A DNA stretch of 7,587 bases from UKL13-2 sp043768625 (lineage in GTDB: Bacteria > Pseudomonadota > Gammaproteobacteria > Burkholderiales > Usitatibacteraceae). The DNA lies in NCBI GenBank assembly GCA_043768625.1, contig JAYVKG010000067.1, positions 1 to 7,587 on the forward strand. The letters are read 5' to 3'. The position numbers and the translations under genes were made by a program. The notes under the pieces are model-generated. The model searched no databases and was not told where the DNA came from. It saw only the letters and a list, made by a program, of their open reading frames with translations. Shown piece after piece: positions 1-6,371 of this stretch (within the stretch, counting starts at the first letter, position 1; the number at the start of each line of letters is the position of its first letter).

Positions 1-1460
1 CGTACTTTTTTCACTTCATCCGCCGTTATCCGCCCGCCCGGGTTGCCCCAGGTATTGAACACATAAGACAGGATGTTGGCTACCTCGTCGTCGTTCAACT
101 GATTCATCGGTGGCATAACTGAGTTGTATTCCTTGCCATTGACGGTAATCTTGCCTGTTAACCCCTGCAGTACCGTGCTGATGACGCGTTTAGTATCCTT
201 GGCAAGGTAGTCCGACTTGGCCAGCGGCGGGAACACGCCCGCCAAACCTTCGCCGTTTGCCTGGTGGCATACCGAACACGTTCCCGTGAACAACACTTTA
301 CCGGCGTCGATCTGCTCCTGCTGCGTGAGCGTTCCAGAGGCAGCCGCTTTAGCCGCTGTGGCGACGGCATTAAGATTGGGCTGGGCGCGGTCGCCAAGAT
401 AGACCGAGTCAAGTTCCTTGCCGGAATAGATCGCCTTGTTCTCTGGTCCTTCCACTTTCAGGATCGCGAGCGCACCCTTATTAAAGGCGCGAAAAATTGA
501 ATGATCGACCAGCACGTAGCTGCCAGGCACTTCGGTGTGGAATTCGACGATGGCTGCCCCGCCGGCAGGGATCAGTGTGGTCTGCACATTGTGCTGAACA
601 TTGGAGCCGCCTTCGTAGCGCACATTATCAAAAATTTCGCCGATAACATGAAAACTGGATACCAGATTGGGGCCGCCATTGCCGACGAACATGCGTACGT
701 TCTGATTGGTTTTGACCTTGAGCGCCTTGTCGCCCGTCAGTGAACCTTCTGCGCCGTTGAAGAGTACATAGGTGGGTCTCTCGTCAATGGCTTTTTCCAT
801 ATCGAATGGCTGCAGGCCTTTTTCACGGTATTTGCCGGAGGTGTAAAAATCGCCCTGCATTACGTAGAACTCATGGTCCACTTTCGGCATGCCGCCGGGA
901 GGTTCGACCAGAATAAGTCCGTACATGCCGTTGGCGACATGCATGCCTACTGGTGCCGTGGCGCAGTGATAAACATAAATACCTTCATTGAGCGCCTTGA
1001 ACGTGAACTGCGATTCATGTCCGGGTGCTGTAAAGCTGGACGCTGCACCGCCGCCCGGACCGGTTACGCCGTGCAGGTCAATGTTGTGCGGCATTTTGCT
1101 GCCCGGATTATTTTTAAGGTGAAATTCGACGGTATCACCCTGCCGCACGCGGATAAAACTCCCCGGCACGGTGCCGCCGAAAGTCCAGAAGGTGTAGGAC
1201 ACCCCCTCCGAAATCGGCATGTCTTTCTCGATTACCTCGAGTTCGACGATCACTTTCGCCGGGTAGTTGCGATTGGTAGGGGGCGGCACGTGCGGTGGAC
1301 TGGTGAGAATCGCCTGAATCGGTTTGCCGCGTGGTGGCCCGAAGTCGCCGGCCATTTTGCCGCCTGCAGCATTGGCTGAGTCAACCGTGATGAGTGAACC
1401 CAAGATGAGTATCAGCACCGCCGCGACCGACGCGGCCAATGTCTTTATTGTTTTATTCAT
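1..1460 (-). CDS. nirK: Copper nitrite reductase NirK with fused C-terminal cytochrome c domain (3' end off window)
   Basis: Reduces nitrite to nitric oxide in the periplasm during denitrification. The visible protein has 486 residues and lacks only its last few. Residues 1 to about 31 form a signal peptide (hydrophobic core about 8-25, then ANA-A). Two cupredoxin domains follow (about 60-200 and 200-345). Type 1 copper ligands are H125, C166, H174 and M179; type 2 ligands are H130, H165 and H320. Catalytic D128 (in MPHNIDLH) and H271 (in FHVIGEIFD) are present. Stretches such as GMHVANGMYGLILVEP and DHSIFRAFNKGA resemble Neisseria AniA more than the Achromobacter type. After an Ala-rich linker (about 360-376) comes a class I cytochrome c domain with CSVCH (395-399) and a likely Met ligand at M449 or M452. 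ATG start at 1460 is supported by GGAG six bases upstream. The upstream FNR-type box implies anaerobic control. The fusion suggests built-in electron delivery. Function is nearly certain; physiological role is inferred. Confidence 0.96.
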   Translation of the reverse strand, partial: MNKTIKTLAASVAAVLILILGSLITVDSANAAGGKMAGDFGPPRGKPIQAILTSPPHVPPPTNRNYPAKVIVELEVIEKDMPISEGVSYTFWTFGGTVPGSFIRVRQGDTVEFHLKNNPGSKMPHNIDLHGVTGPGGGAASSFTAPGHESQFTFKALNEGIYVYHCATAPVGMHVANGMYGLILVEPPGGMPKVDHEFYVMQGDFYTSGKYREKGLQPFDMEKAIDERPTYVLFNGAEGSLTGDKALKVKTNQNVRMFVGNGGPNLVSSFHVIGEIFDNVRYEGGSNVQHNVQTTLIPAGGAAIVEFHTEVPGSYVLVDHSIFRAFNKGALAILKVEGPENKAIYSGKELDSVYLGDRAQPNLNAVATAAKAAASGTLTQQEQIDAGKVLFTGTCSVCHQANGEGLAGVFPPLAKSDYLAKDTKRVISTVLQGLTGKITVNGKEYNSVMPPMNQLNDDEVANILSYVFNTWGNPGGRITADEVKKV

Positions 1461-1466
1461 TGCGGG

Positions 1467-1470
1467 CTCC
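1467..1470 (-). promoter_or_regulatory. Ribosome binding site of nirK
   Basis: On the minus strand GGAG lies six bases before the ATG at 1460. It fixes the nirK start and sits just upstream of a good signal peptide. Confidence 0.7.
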
Positions 1471-1494
1471 AAAGTTCACGATGACAGAACCTAC

Positions 1495-1500
1495 AAGATA
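1495..1500 (-). promoter_or_regulatory. Putative -10 element of the nirK promoter
   Basis: Read on the minus strand the hexamer is TATCTT, four of six matches to TATAAT. A transcript starting about seven bases on (near 1488) would put the FNR-type box centre (1528.5) about 41 bases upstream, which is the classical class II activator position. It would also give a leader of about 27 bases before the nirK ATG. The position fits; the start site itself is not shown by the sequence. Confidence 0.5.
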
Positions 1501-1504
1501 CGGA

Positions 1505-1609
1505 CATGCGAACCGCTCGATTTGATCCGTATCAAAGGTGATGCAGTTAACCGCTGCGCGGCGCCTGACTATTTCCCGATAAAACACCAGCACTGTTGCG
1601 GTTCGCATG
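1505..1609. repeat. Perfect 12-bp inverted repeat bracketing the FNR-type box
   Basis: CATGCGAACCGC at 1505-1516 is repeated as its exact reverse complement GCGGTTCGCATG at 1598-1609, with 81 bases between. One arm lies between the FNR-type box and the putative -10 of nirK; the other lies just after greB. A further AACCGCT occurs at 1549-1555. The arms could be paired operator sites for a second regulator or the stem of a large hairpin in read-through RNA from greB. I do not recognise a known regulator consensus. The repeat is directly visible; its role is unknown. Confidence 0.75.
1521..1536. promoter_or_regulatory. FNR/DNR/NNR-type activator box upstream of nirK
   Basis: The core at 1522-1535 is TTGATCCGTATCAA, a perfect match to TTGATnnnnATCAA, extended by one further paired base on each side. 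FNR-family regulators (FNR/ANR sensing oxygen, DNR/NNR-type sensing nitric oxide) bind this consensus and commonly control nirK. The box lies about 61 bases upstream of the nirK ATG and about 109 bases beyond the greB stop, so nirK is the evident target. Which family member binds cannot be told from the site. Confidence 0.85.
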
Positions 1610-1644
1610 CATAAAATGGCTGGCAAGGCCCTAACAATGGCGTT

Positions 1645-2265
1645 CTACGTGTCTTTATTGATCGGGAAAGCCGCAACCGTCGGCGTAAACGGCGCCACCT
1701 CAACCGGCGCGTAGGAAACGTCGATCACATCCAGTTCCTCAACGCCGCCAGGCGCTCGAAGGGTGACCGCGTCGCCAGGGCGCGCCTTCATAAGTGCGCG
1801 CGCCAGCGGTGAAATCCAGCTGATGTGGCCGCGCTTCATGTCAATTTCATCTACGCCGACGATGGTGATGGATTTTTCATCACCATTTGCATGCGCGTAG
1901 GTCACGGTGGCACCGAAAAAAACCTGATCAGCCATCTCTTTATCGCGTGGCGTTTCCGGGTCCACCACTTCCGCCGCGTCCAGCCGTTTGGTCAGGAAGC
2001 GCAGGCGACGGTCTATCTCCCGCAGCCGCCTCTTGCCATATTGATAATCGGCATTTTCACTGCGGTCGCCATTTTTGGCGGCCCATGAAACTACCGCAGT
2101 GACAGCCGGACGATCCTTCTTTAACAAATAGTCAAATTCGTCTTTCAGACACTGGTATCCGGCCGGCGTAATGTAGTTTTTGCTGCCAGGTGGCATTGGC
2201 ACGGCGTCCGCCTGCAGATCGTCATCGTCGTCCTGGTCATTTTCTTTGGTAAACGCTTTACTCAC
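1645..2265 (-). CDS. greB: Transcription elongation factor GreB
   Basis: Rescues backtracked RNA polymerase by entering its secondary channel and stimulating cleavage of the RNA 3' end. The 206-residue protein has an N-terminal coiled-coil region (about 35-105) with the family signature GDRSENADYQYGKRRLREID at 66-85. Acidic tip residues D67 and E70 correspond to catalytic D41 and E44 of E. coli GreB. An FKBP-like C-terminal domain (about 115-185) follows, with IVGVDEIDM and ISPLARALM. The start is GTG at 2265; an internal ATG (residue 24) would give an E. coli-like length, but the upstream MSKAFTKE plus acidic run (five Asp at 12-16) is typical of beta-proteobacterial GreB as I know it. About 22 residues extend past the usual C-terminus. 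It starts one base after the marC-like stop, so the two are probably co-transcribed and translationally coupled. Ends in TAG. Confidence 0.95.
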   Translation of the reverse strand: MSKAFTKENDQDDDDDLQADAVPMPPGSKNYITPAGYQCLKDEFDYLLKKDRPAVTAVVSWAAKNGDRSENADYQYGKRRLREIDRRLRFLTKRLDAAEVVDPETPRDKEMADQVFFGATVTYAHANGDEKSITIVGVDEIDMKRGHISWISPLARALMKARPGDAVTLRAPGGVEELDVIDVSYAPVEVAPFTPTVAAFPINKDT

Positions 2266-2266
2266 C

Positions 2267-2866
2267 TCAGCGTACCTGCAGCAGGAACTGCTTGATTCCG
2301 CCCAACAGCATTTCGACGGCGATCGCCGTGAGGATCAAACCCATCAGACGCTCGATCGCTTCCATCGCGCGCTGGCCAAGCAGCTTCTCGATCTTTTCGC
2401 CCAATACCAGCAGGATGGCGGAGACTACCATCGCCGCGGTCATCGCTGCCACCCATACCGGCAGCTTGGCGGGTTCGCGCGACACCATCAACATCACGGT
2501 GGCCAATGCCGATGGACCGGCTATCAGCGGTATTGCCAGCGGCACAATGAACGGTTCGTGATCCAGCGACTCACCAAACACGCTCTGGGTGGATTTAAAT
2601 ACCATGTTAATGGCGATCATGAACAAGATCACGCCGCCGGCGATCGACAGTGATATTTCCGACAAATGCATTAGGTCCAGAAACTGGCGGCCGCCGAACA
2701 TAAACGCCAGCAGGATGAGATAGGCAATAAAACATTCGCGAATGACCACCCGCGCGCGACGGCTTGAATCCACCTGTTTTAGCAGCGACGCGACTATTGG
2801 CAGGTTGCCCAGCGGATCGAGTACCAGAAACAGCAGCACAAAAGCGGAAATGAGATCGGCGTCCAT
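2267..2866 (-). CDS. MarC/YhgN-family integral membrane protein
   Basis: A 199-residue hydrophobic protein of the MarC (UPF0056) family, closest by eye to E. coli YhgN. About six membrane segments are visible near residues 3-25, 44-63, 70-90, 106-128, 136-156 and 174-195. Family-typical stretches are LDPLGNLPIV (16-25), EPFIVPLAIPLIAGPSALAT (104-123) and ERLMGLIL (172-179). The family is structurally related to LysE-type transporters, but no substrate is established, and the old link of MarC to multiple antibiotic resistance has not held up. The ATG at 2866 has no strong Shine-Dalgarno sequence. It leads into greB with one base between stop and start, so it probably heads a marC-greB operon. 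No sequence feature links it functionally to nirK. Confidence 0.92.
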   Translation of the reverse strand: MDADLISAFVLLFLVLDPLGNLPIVASLLKQVDSSRRARVVIRECFIAYLILLAFMFGGRQFLDLMHLSEISLSIAGGVILFMIAINMVFKSTQSVFGESLDHEPFIVPLAIPLIAGPSALATVMLMVSREPAKLPVWVAAMTAAMVVSAILLVLGEKIEKLLGQRAMEAIERLMGLILTAIAVEMLLGGIKQFLLQVR

Positions 2867-2875
2867 ACGCGCATT

Positions 2876-3040
2876 TTAACGCTTGCGCTTCGGCCCACCC
2901 CCAGCCGCTGAAAGCGCTGGAAGAAAGACCACTTCATCCGTCACGAGATGCGCAGTTGTTTGCGCCAAATCAACTACCGGCAACGCCATGTCTGCATAAT
3001 CGATTGAAACCACAATGTTGGCGAGCTGGGAATCCTTCAT
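2876..3040 (-). CDS. Small ORF of unknown function upstream of marC (doubtful)
   Basis: A 54-residue ORF read from the ATG at 3040, starting MKDSQLANIVVSIDYADM and ending PKRKR, stops nine bases before the marC-like ATG. Its frame stays open further upstream, but that part only mirrors the cytochrome gene on the other strand. Its ATG overlaps the cytochrome start at 3039 back to back. Third-position GC is moderate (near 60% by my count), giving no clear coding signal. I recognise no family. It could be a real leader peptide or small gene before marC, or simply an open frame within the divergent promoter region. Low confidence. Confidence 0.25.
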   Translation of the reverse strand: MKDSQLANIVVSIDYADMALPVVDLAQTTAHLVTDEVVFLPALSAAGGGPKRKR

Positions 3041-3491
3041 GTCACCTAGATTACAAACTGCCACGCTGGCAATCGCGACCGCCCTGGTGGCCACACCCGC
3101 GCTGTCCCCGGCGGCAACCGCCATCGGCGAATGTCCCCAGCCACGTTTCACCGGCAAAGCGCCCGCTGAATATTTGGAGCGCAATAATCCGCTAGTGGAG
3201 ACCCTGCAGAATCTGGGCGCCGGGGAGCAGCGATTCCTCGGCACCAGCGATTACGAATCCTGTGCGATTTGCCATGGCCGCAAAGGCGATGGTAAGGGCG
3301 CGCTGGCCAGGCAATATGATCCGCCGCCGCGCAATTTCACCTGTGCAAAAACCGTCAACGGGGTTCCAGATGGTCAACTGTTCTGGATCATCCGCTTCGG
3401 CTCGCCCGGTACTTCCATGCCGCCGTTCGGCAATCTCAGCGACGACCAGACTTGGCAATTAGTGATGCACTTGCGTAAGCTTGCAAAATGA
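3039..3491 (+). CDS. Exported monohaem cytochrome c (class I)
   Basis: A 150-residue electron carrier. Residues 1 to about 28 are a signal peptide (MSPRLQ, hydrophobic core about 7-24, Ala-rich cleavage region), so the mature protein is periplasmic or membrane-attached through a partner. The haem site is CAICH at 75-79 followed by GRKGDG. The sixth ligand is probably M127 in GTSMPPFGNLSDD, with a typical closing helix (137-149). Two extra cysteines, C32 and C102, could form a disulfide. I chose the ATG at 3039 over the in-frame ATG at 3015 because it starts directly on a good signal peptide and has GGGA seven bases upstream. It is divergent from marC and followed by a universal stress gene. 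It may feed electrons to a terminal reductase such as nearby NirK, which is inference. No specific subfamily name can be given. Confidence 0.88.
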   Translation: MSPRLQTATLAIATALVATPALSPAATAIGECPQPRFTGKAPAEYLERNNPLVETLQNLGAGEQRFLGTSDYESCAICHGRKGDGKGALARQYDPPPRNFTCAKTVNGVPDGQLFWIIRFGSPGTSMPPFGNLSDDQTWQLVMHLRKLAK

Positions 3492-3494
3492 AGC

Positions 3495-3511
3495 CGCGAC
3501 AGCGTGTCGCG
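3495..3511 (+). other. Stem-loop just after the cytochrome c gene
   Basis: A perfect 7-bp stem, CGCGACA/TGTCGCG, with a GCG triloop begins four bases after the cytochrome stop codon. No run of T follows, so it is not a classical intrinsic terminator. It may be a processing or stability element between the cytochrome and the stress-protein gene. Confidence 0.45.
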
Positions 3512-3573
3512 CTGGGCACCTCGGCAGCACACCTGTTGCGCATTCAACGCTGTCCTTTTTCGGGAACTCAAAC

Positions 3574-3999
3574 ATGAGAGCACTGGTCGCCATCGATGGA
3601 TCCGAAAGCGCATTGCGCGCATTGCGTTACCTGATTGATCACCAGAATTTTTTTAGCGCCAACTCTGAACTGATACTGGCCAATGTGCACCTGCCGCTCC
3701 CTTCCGGCCGCGCCAAGGCAGTGCTCGGCGGCGACGTGGTCGCCAGATACTATCAGGACGAGGCCGAGGAGGTGCTGGCACCGGCCCGCAAAATGGTCAC
3801 TGGAAATTCGCTCCGCGTTAGCGAACAACAACTGGTTGGCCAGCCCGCCGCCGAGCTTATCGCGGCCGCAATGCAGGGTGGCTGTGACTGGATCGTGATG
3901 GGCACGCATGGCCGCGGCGCGCTGGGAAATCTGCTGATGGGCTCAGTGGCAATGCGTGTTATCGCGAATTCGCCGATACCTGTGCTCAGCGTGAAATAG
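3574..3999 (+). CDS. Universal stress protein (UspA family, ATP-binding type)
   Basis: A 141-residue single-domain Usp protein, the usual family length. It opens with the first beta strand and acidic residue typical of the fold (MRALVAIDGSESALRALRYL, with D8) and ends in the conserved PIPVLSVK strand. The nucleotide-binding signature G-2x-G-9x-G-S is complete at 110-124 (GTHG, nine residues, then GS), as in the ATP-binding MJ0577 type rather than E. coli UspA. The open frame extends upstream to an ATG at 3481 inside the cytochrome gene, but the ATG at 3574 starts exactly on the domain and has GGGA eight bases upstream. It follows the cytochrome by 82 bases and converges on the broken diphosphokinase gene. 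Usp proteins are often induced under anaerobic or energy-limited conditions; no such control site is visible here. Confidence 0.93.
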   Translation: MRALVAIDGSESALRALRYLIDHQNFFSANSELILANVHLPLPSGRAKAVLGGDVVARYYQDEAEEVLAPARKMVTGNSLRVSEQQLVGQPAAELIAAAMQGGCDWIVMGTHGRGALGNLLMGSVAMRVIANSPIPVLSVK

Positions 4000-4044
4000 A
4001 CCTGCCCTGTCGCTACGCTGCGGGCGCGCGCGAACTTGCGCCTG

Positions 4045-4828
4045 TCAATGCGGTGCCATTAGTCTGAGAGACTGGGCGGTTGCGTCGGTTAGTTCCGCGT
4101 CCAGCGTAATGGCGTTGCTGTCGTGCGCCACCGTATTGCTGGTGGCAGCAATTGCGCGGTTTACGGCTACGAGGGCTCTGGCGGTGGAGGCGATGGCGTC
4201 GACGATCACCGGCGTGCACTGTTTCAGCCAAACGGCGTCTGGCACGCTCACCGCCACACGCTGGTCGCCGCTTCGCACCGTGTCGACTATCAGAAATGGT
4301 GCATTGGCGTGCGTCGCGACTGCAGACACCCATTGCCGGCTCCCGGTATCAGGCCCGATCGGGGCCGCGTTTTTCACATGCCCTCGTATCCGCGTATCGA
4401 TCACCGACGTCGCGCTCACCGCCACGGTCAAAATCCGGCAATTCGAAGCGAACGACGGGAACCGGTGGAGATGGGGATCGGCAGTGGGGAGCCAATCAAA
4501 ACTTGCAGAGATCAGACCGGCAAAATTTTTCGCAGTCACCGACCCGCCATGATGAAAGCGCATATCCCGCCGCACATACGCCCGATGGATGCGAGCAGCC
4601 CGACGCTGCTGGCACCCAGGTCGCGGGCTAGGCTGGCGGCAAATAGCAACGCGGCGAGTTTGTCGCCGGGATGGTCAATCGTACAAACGATGGCAACATC
4701 CCTGCCGACAATTTCGGTCGGCATCCGCAGCGAAGATTCGCCTCGGGCAATCGGTGCAGGTCGATACCGGCCGAATCACATGCAAGTTTGCGCGCGATCA
4801 CTGCAGCGGCGCGCTCGTTGCCTGGCAT
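4045..4828 (-). pseudogene. Ribose-phosphate diphosphokinase (PRPP synthetase)-like gene, frameshifted and internally deleted
   Basis: Homologous segments of a PRPP synthetase-like protein lie in more than one minus-strand frame. Segment 1 (4828 to about 4742) begins MPGNERAAAVIARKL and runs to HRLPE. Near 4741 a lost G shifts the frame; restoring it gives PEGESSLRM leading into segment 2 (PTEIVGRDVAIVCTIDHPGD, LAALLFAASLARDLGASS). A second one-base loss around 4588-4600 shifts to segment 3: RRDMRFHHGG, the TADPHLHR ribose-phosphate kinase signature, then VIVDAIASTARAL. The family's GE after RxDxxFxxG reads GG, and the DDIxST PRPP-loop motif reads DAIAST. Near 4140 RAIAAT joins directly to SNTVAHDSNAITL, where relatives have about 30 more residues, suggesting an in-frame deletion of about 90 bases. 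It lies 17 bases after an intact phosphorylase gene, with which it was probably once co-transcribed. Unlikely to make an active enzyme. Confidence 0.88.
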
Positions 4829-4845
4829 GGCGAGCAGGCAAAGCG

Positions 4846-6369
4846 CTATTCGCGCTCCAATCTAAATACCTCGGGCCCGGCTACCAGCGACGCCAGGGCA
4901 TATTGCAATTCTCCGGGCGTCTCGGCATGCACCGTGAATAGCGGCATGCCTTTTTCAACCCTGCTCCAGCACATCACGTGCAGATCGATCCCCGCTGCGG
5001 GTGCGCGCGGTGCGCCCGCCAGTTTGGCAATGCGCGCCAGACGCCGATTGCCTACTTCGATGATCCGCCCGGCCACGTCTGACTCGACGACATGCATAAA
5101 TGCAGCCCGCGGCGGCTCTTTAAATCCACCTTGCGCATCACAAATCGTTAGAAATTTTTTAAAAGCCTGTCCAGAGTCCAGCAATTCCGCTGCTCTGGTG
5201 TGACCGTTGCCTTCCGCAACGCTACCGCAGAACTCCAGCAGCGAGCCGGCCAGCAGCAGCGAACGTTCGCGCAGATCGAGAGGTGCCGCGTGATCGCGCC
5301 GCAGCACCTGCAGCACGTCGCGTGCTTCGAGTGCCGGGCCGATGCCGCGGCCGACCGGCTGCAGGCCGTCGGTGAATACAATCTGCACGGCAAGGCCTAG
5401 TGCCGAGCCGACTTGTTCGAGCAGATTGCCGAGTTTCCGTGCCGCGATGTGGCTGCGGACCTTGGCGGTCGGCCCCACGGGGATGTCGATGATGGCATGA
5501 GTCGACCCGGCGGCAACTTTTTTTGAAATCACCGACGCCACCAGTTGCGCGGGACTGTCGATATCGAGCGGTCGTTCAACGGAGATCAATGTATCGTCGG
5601 CCGGACTGAGCGCAACCGAACCACCCCAAACGATACAGCCACCTTCACGCTCGACAATGCGGCGCATACTTGCCAGGTCGTGCGTAACGGGTGCCAGCAC
5701 CTCCATGGTATCGGCGGTACCGGCAGGTGAGGTGATTGCGCGCGAAGATGTCTTGGGCATCGTCAGGCCGGCGGCGGTAATGATCGGCACAATGATCAGC
5801 GAGGTGCGATTGCCCGGCAGTCCACCGATGCAGTGCTTGTCGGCAATCGGCGATCGCGGCCATTGCAGATGCGAACCGGCTTCGAGCATGGCGCGGGTCA
5901 GACCGATCGTCTCCTGCAACGACATTCGCCCGGCCGCGCAAGCCGCGACGAATGCGGCCAAATGAATATCGGCGTAACGGCCGGCTGCAATATCATTGAT
6001 GATCGCATTCCAGTCCGCCTGTACCAGTGTTTCGCCGAACAATTTGGCGCGCACCCCGCGCAGTGAATCCAAGTCCGCAGCGTGACTGATCGTCAGCACA
6101 TCACCGTCGTCACCGGCCAACGCCTGCCAGGCGCAATTTGAGAGGCCGCCCTGTTCGGACGTCAACAAATCCGAGTCGACGACATTGAGCGTCGCAACAA
6201 TATCGCGGCCATTCAGTTCCACCTTCACCCGTGCCTGCGCGGCAAAGCCTTCGGAGCGGCAGATGTAGCACTGGCGATGCATGTAGATCACCGGTTGCTT
6301 GTAGGTGTCGATCCCCAGACGCTTCAAGCGCAACTGGTCAGGATTGAGAGCAGGCGTGTTTTCCGCCAC
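4846..6369 (-). CDS. Thymidine phosphorylase family protein, type 2 (AMP phosphorylase-like)
   Basis: A 507-residue nucleoside/nucleotide phosphorylase that would cleave the N-glycosidic bond with phosphate. It has the N-terminal extension (about 1-90) of the type 2 subfamily, including the family-typical C34-Y-I-C37-RSEGF, then the helical and alpha/beta domains and a C-terminal barrel-like region (about 425-505) ending in HAETPGELQYAL. Substrate and phosphate motifs are present: DKHCIGGLPGNRTS (177-190) and KTSSRAITSPAGTADTMEVL (206-225). The length is close to archaeal AMP phosphorylase (about 503), whose reaction is AMP plus phosphate to adenine plus ribose 1,5-bisphosphate. Bacterial members are usually annotated as putative thymidine phosphorylase; true substrate unproven. 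GTG start at 6369, two bases after the upstream stop, with GGGG about seven bases ahead, shows tight coupling to the nuclease gene. No lesions seen, unlike its downstream neighbour. Confidence 0.92.
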   Translation of the reverse strand: MAENTPALNPDQLRLKRLGIDTYKQPVIYMHRQCYICRSEGFAAQARVKVELNGRDIVATLNVVDSDLLTSEQGGLSNCAWQALAGDDGDVLTISHAADLDSLRGVRAKLFGETLVQADWNAIINDIAAGRYADIHLAAFVAACAAGRMSLQETIGLTRAMLEAGSHLQWPRSPIADKHCIGGLPGNRTSLIIVPIITAAGLTMPKTSSRAITSPAGTADTMEVLAPVTHDLASMRRIVEREGGCIVWGGSVALSPADDTLISVERPLDIDSPAQLVASVISKKVAAGSTHAIIDIPVGPTAKVRSHIAARKLGNLLEQVGSALGLAVQIVFTDGLQPVGRGIGPALEARDVLQVLRRDHAAPLDLRERSLLLAGSLLEFCGSVAEGNGHTRAAELLDSGQAFKKFLTICDAQGGFKEPPRAAFMHVVESDVAGRIIEVGNRRLARIAKLAGAPRAPAAGIDLHVMCWSRVEKGMPLFTVHAETPGELQYALASLVAGPEVFRLERE

Positions 6370-6371
6370 CG

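Noticed and set aside
873..1379. Open plus-strand frame of 168 codons
   Set aside because: It is fully antisense to the copper-binding core of nirK and shows no domain.
2180..2653. Open plus-strand frame of 157 codons
   Set aside because: Antisense to the greB start and the marC-like gene, with a low-complexity His/Gln/Asp-rich translation.
2995..3000. CATAAT as a -10 element for the cytochrome gene
   Set aside because: No acceptable -35 hexamer lies at 16-18 bases upstream, so the match alone is too weak to call.
3535..3548. GTTGCGCATTCAAC as a possible FNR-type site before the universal stress gene
   Set aside because: The TTG and CAA halves are six bases apart, not eight, and the A/T positions of the half-sites do not match, so it is not a credible FNR-family box.
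3481..3573. Upstream ATG extending the universal stress protein by 31 residues
   Set aside because: The extension overlaps the cytochrome gene end and the stem-loop and has no Usp similarity; the domain starts exactly at the ATG at 3574.
4000..4044. GC-rich partial hairpin (GGCGC...GCGCC) between the convergent stress gene and pseudogene
   Set aside because: The stem is short, has alternative pairings and is not followed by a T run on either strand, so no terminator is called.
4123..4941. Open plus-strand frame of 272 codons (and others overlapping it up to 5203)
   Set aside because: They lie antisense to the broken diphosphokinase and the phosphorylase. The translations are rich in Arg, His and Pro with no recognisable domain, while the opposite strand carries clear family motifs.
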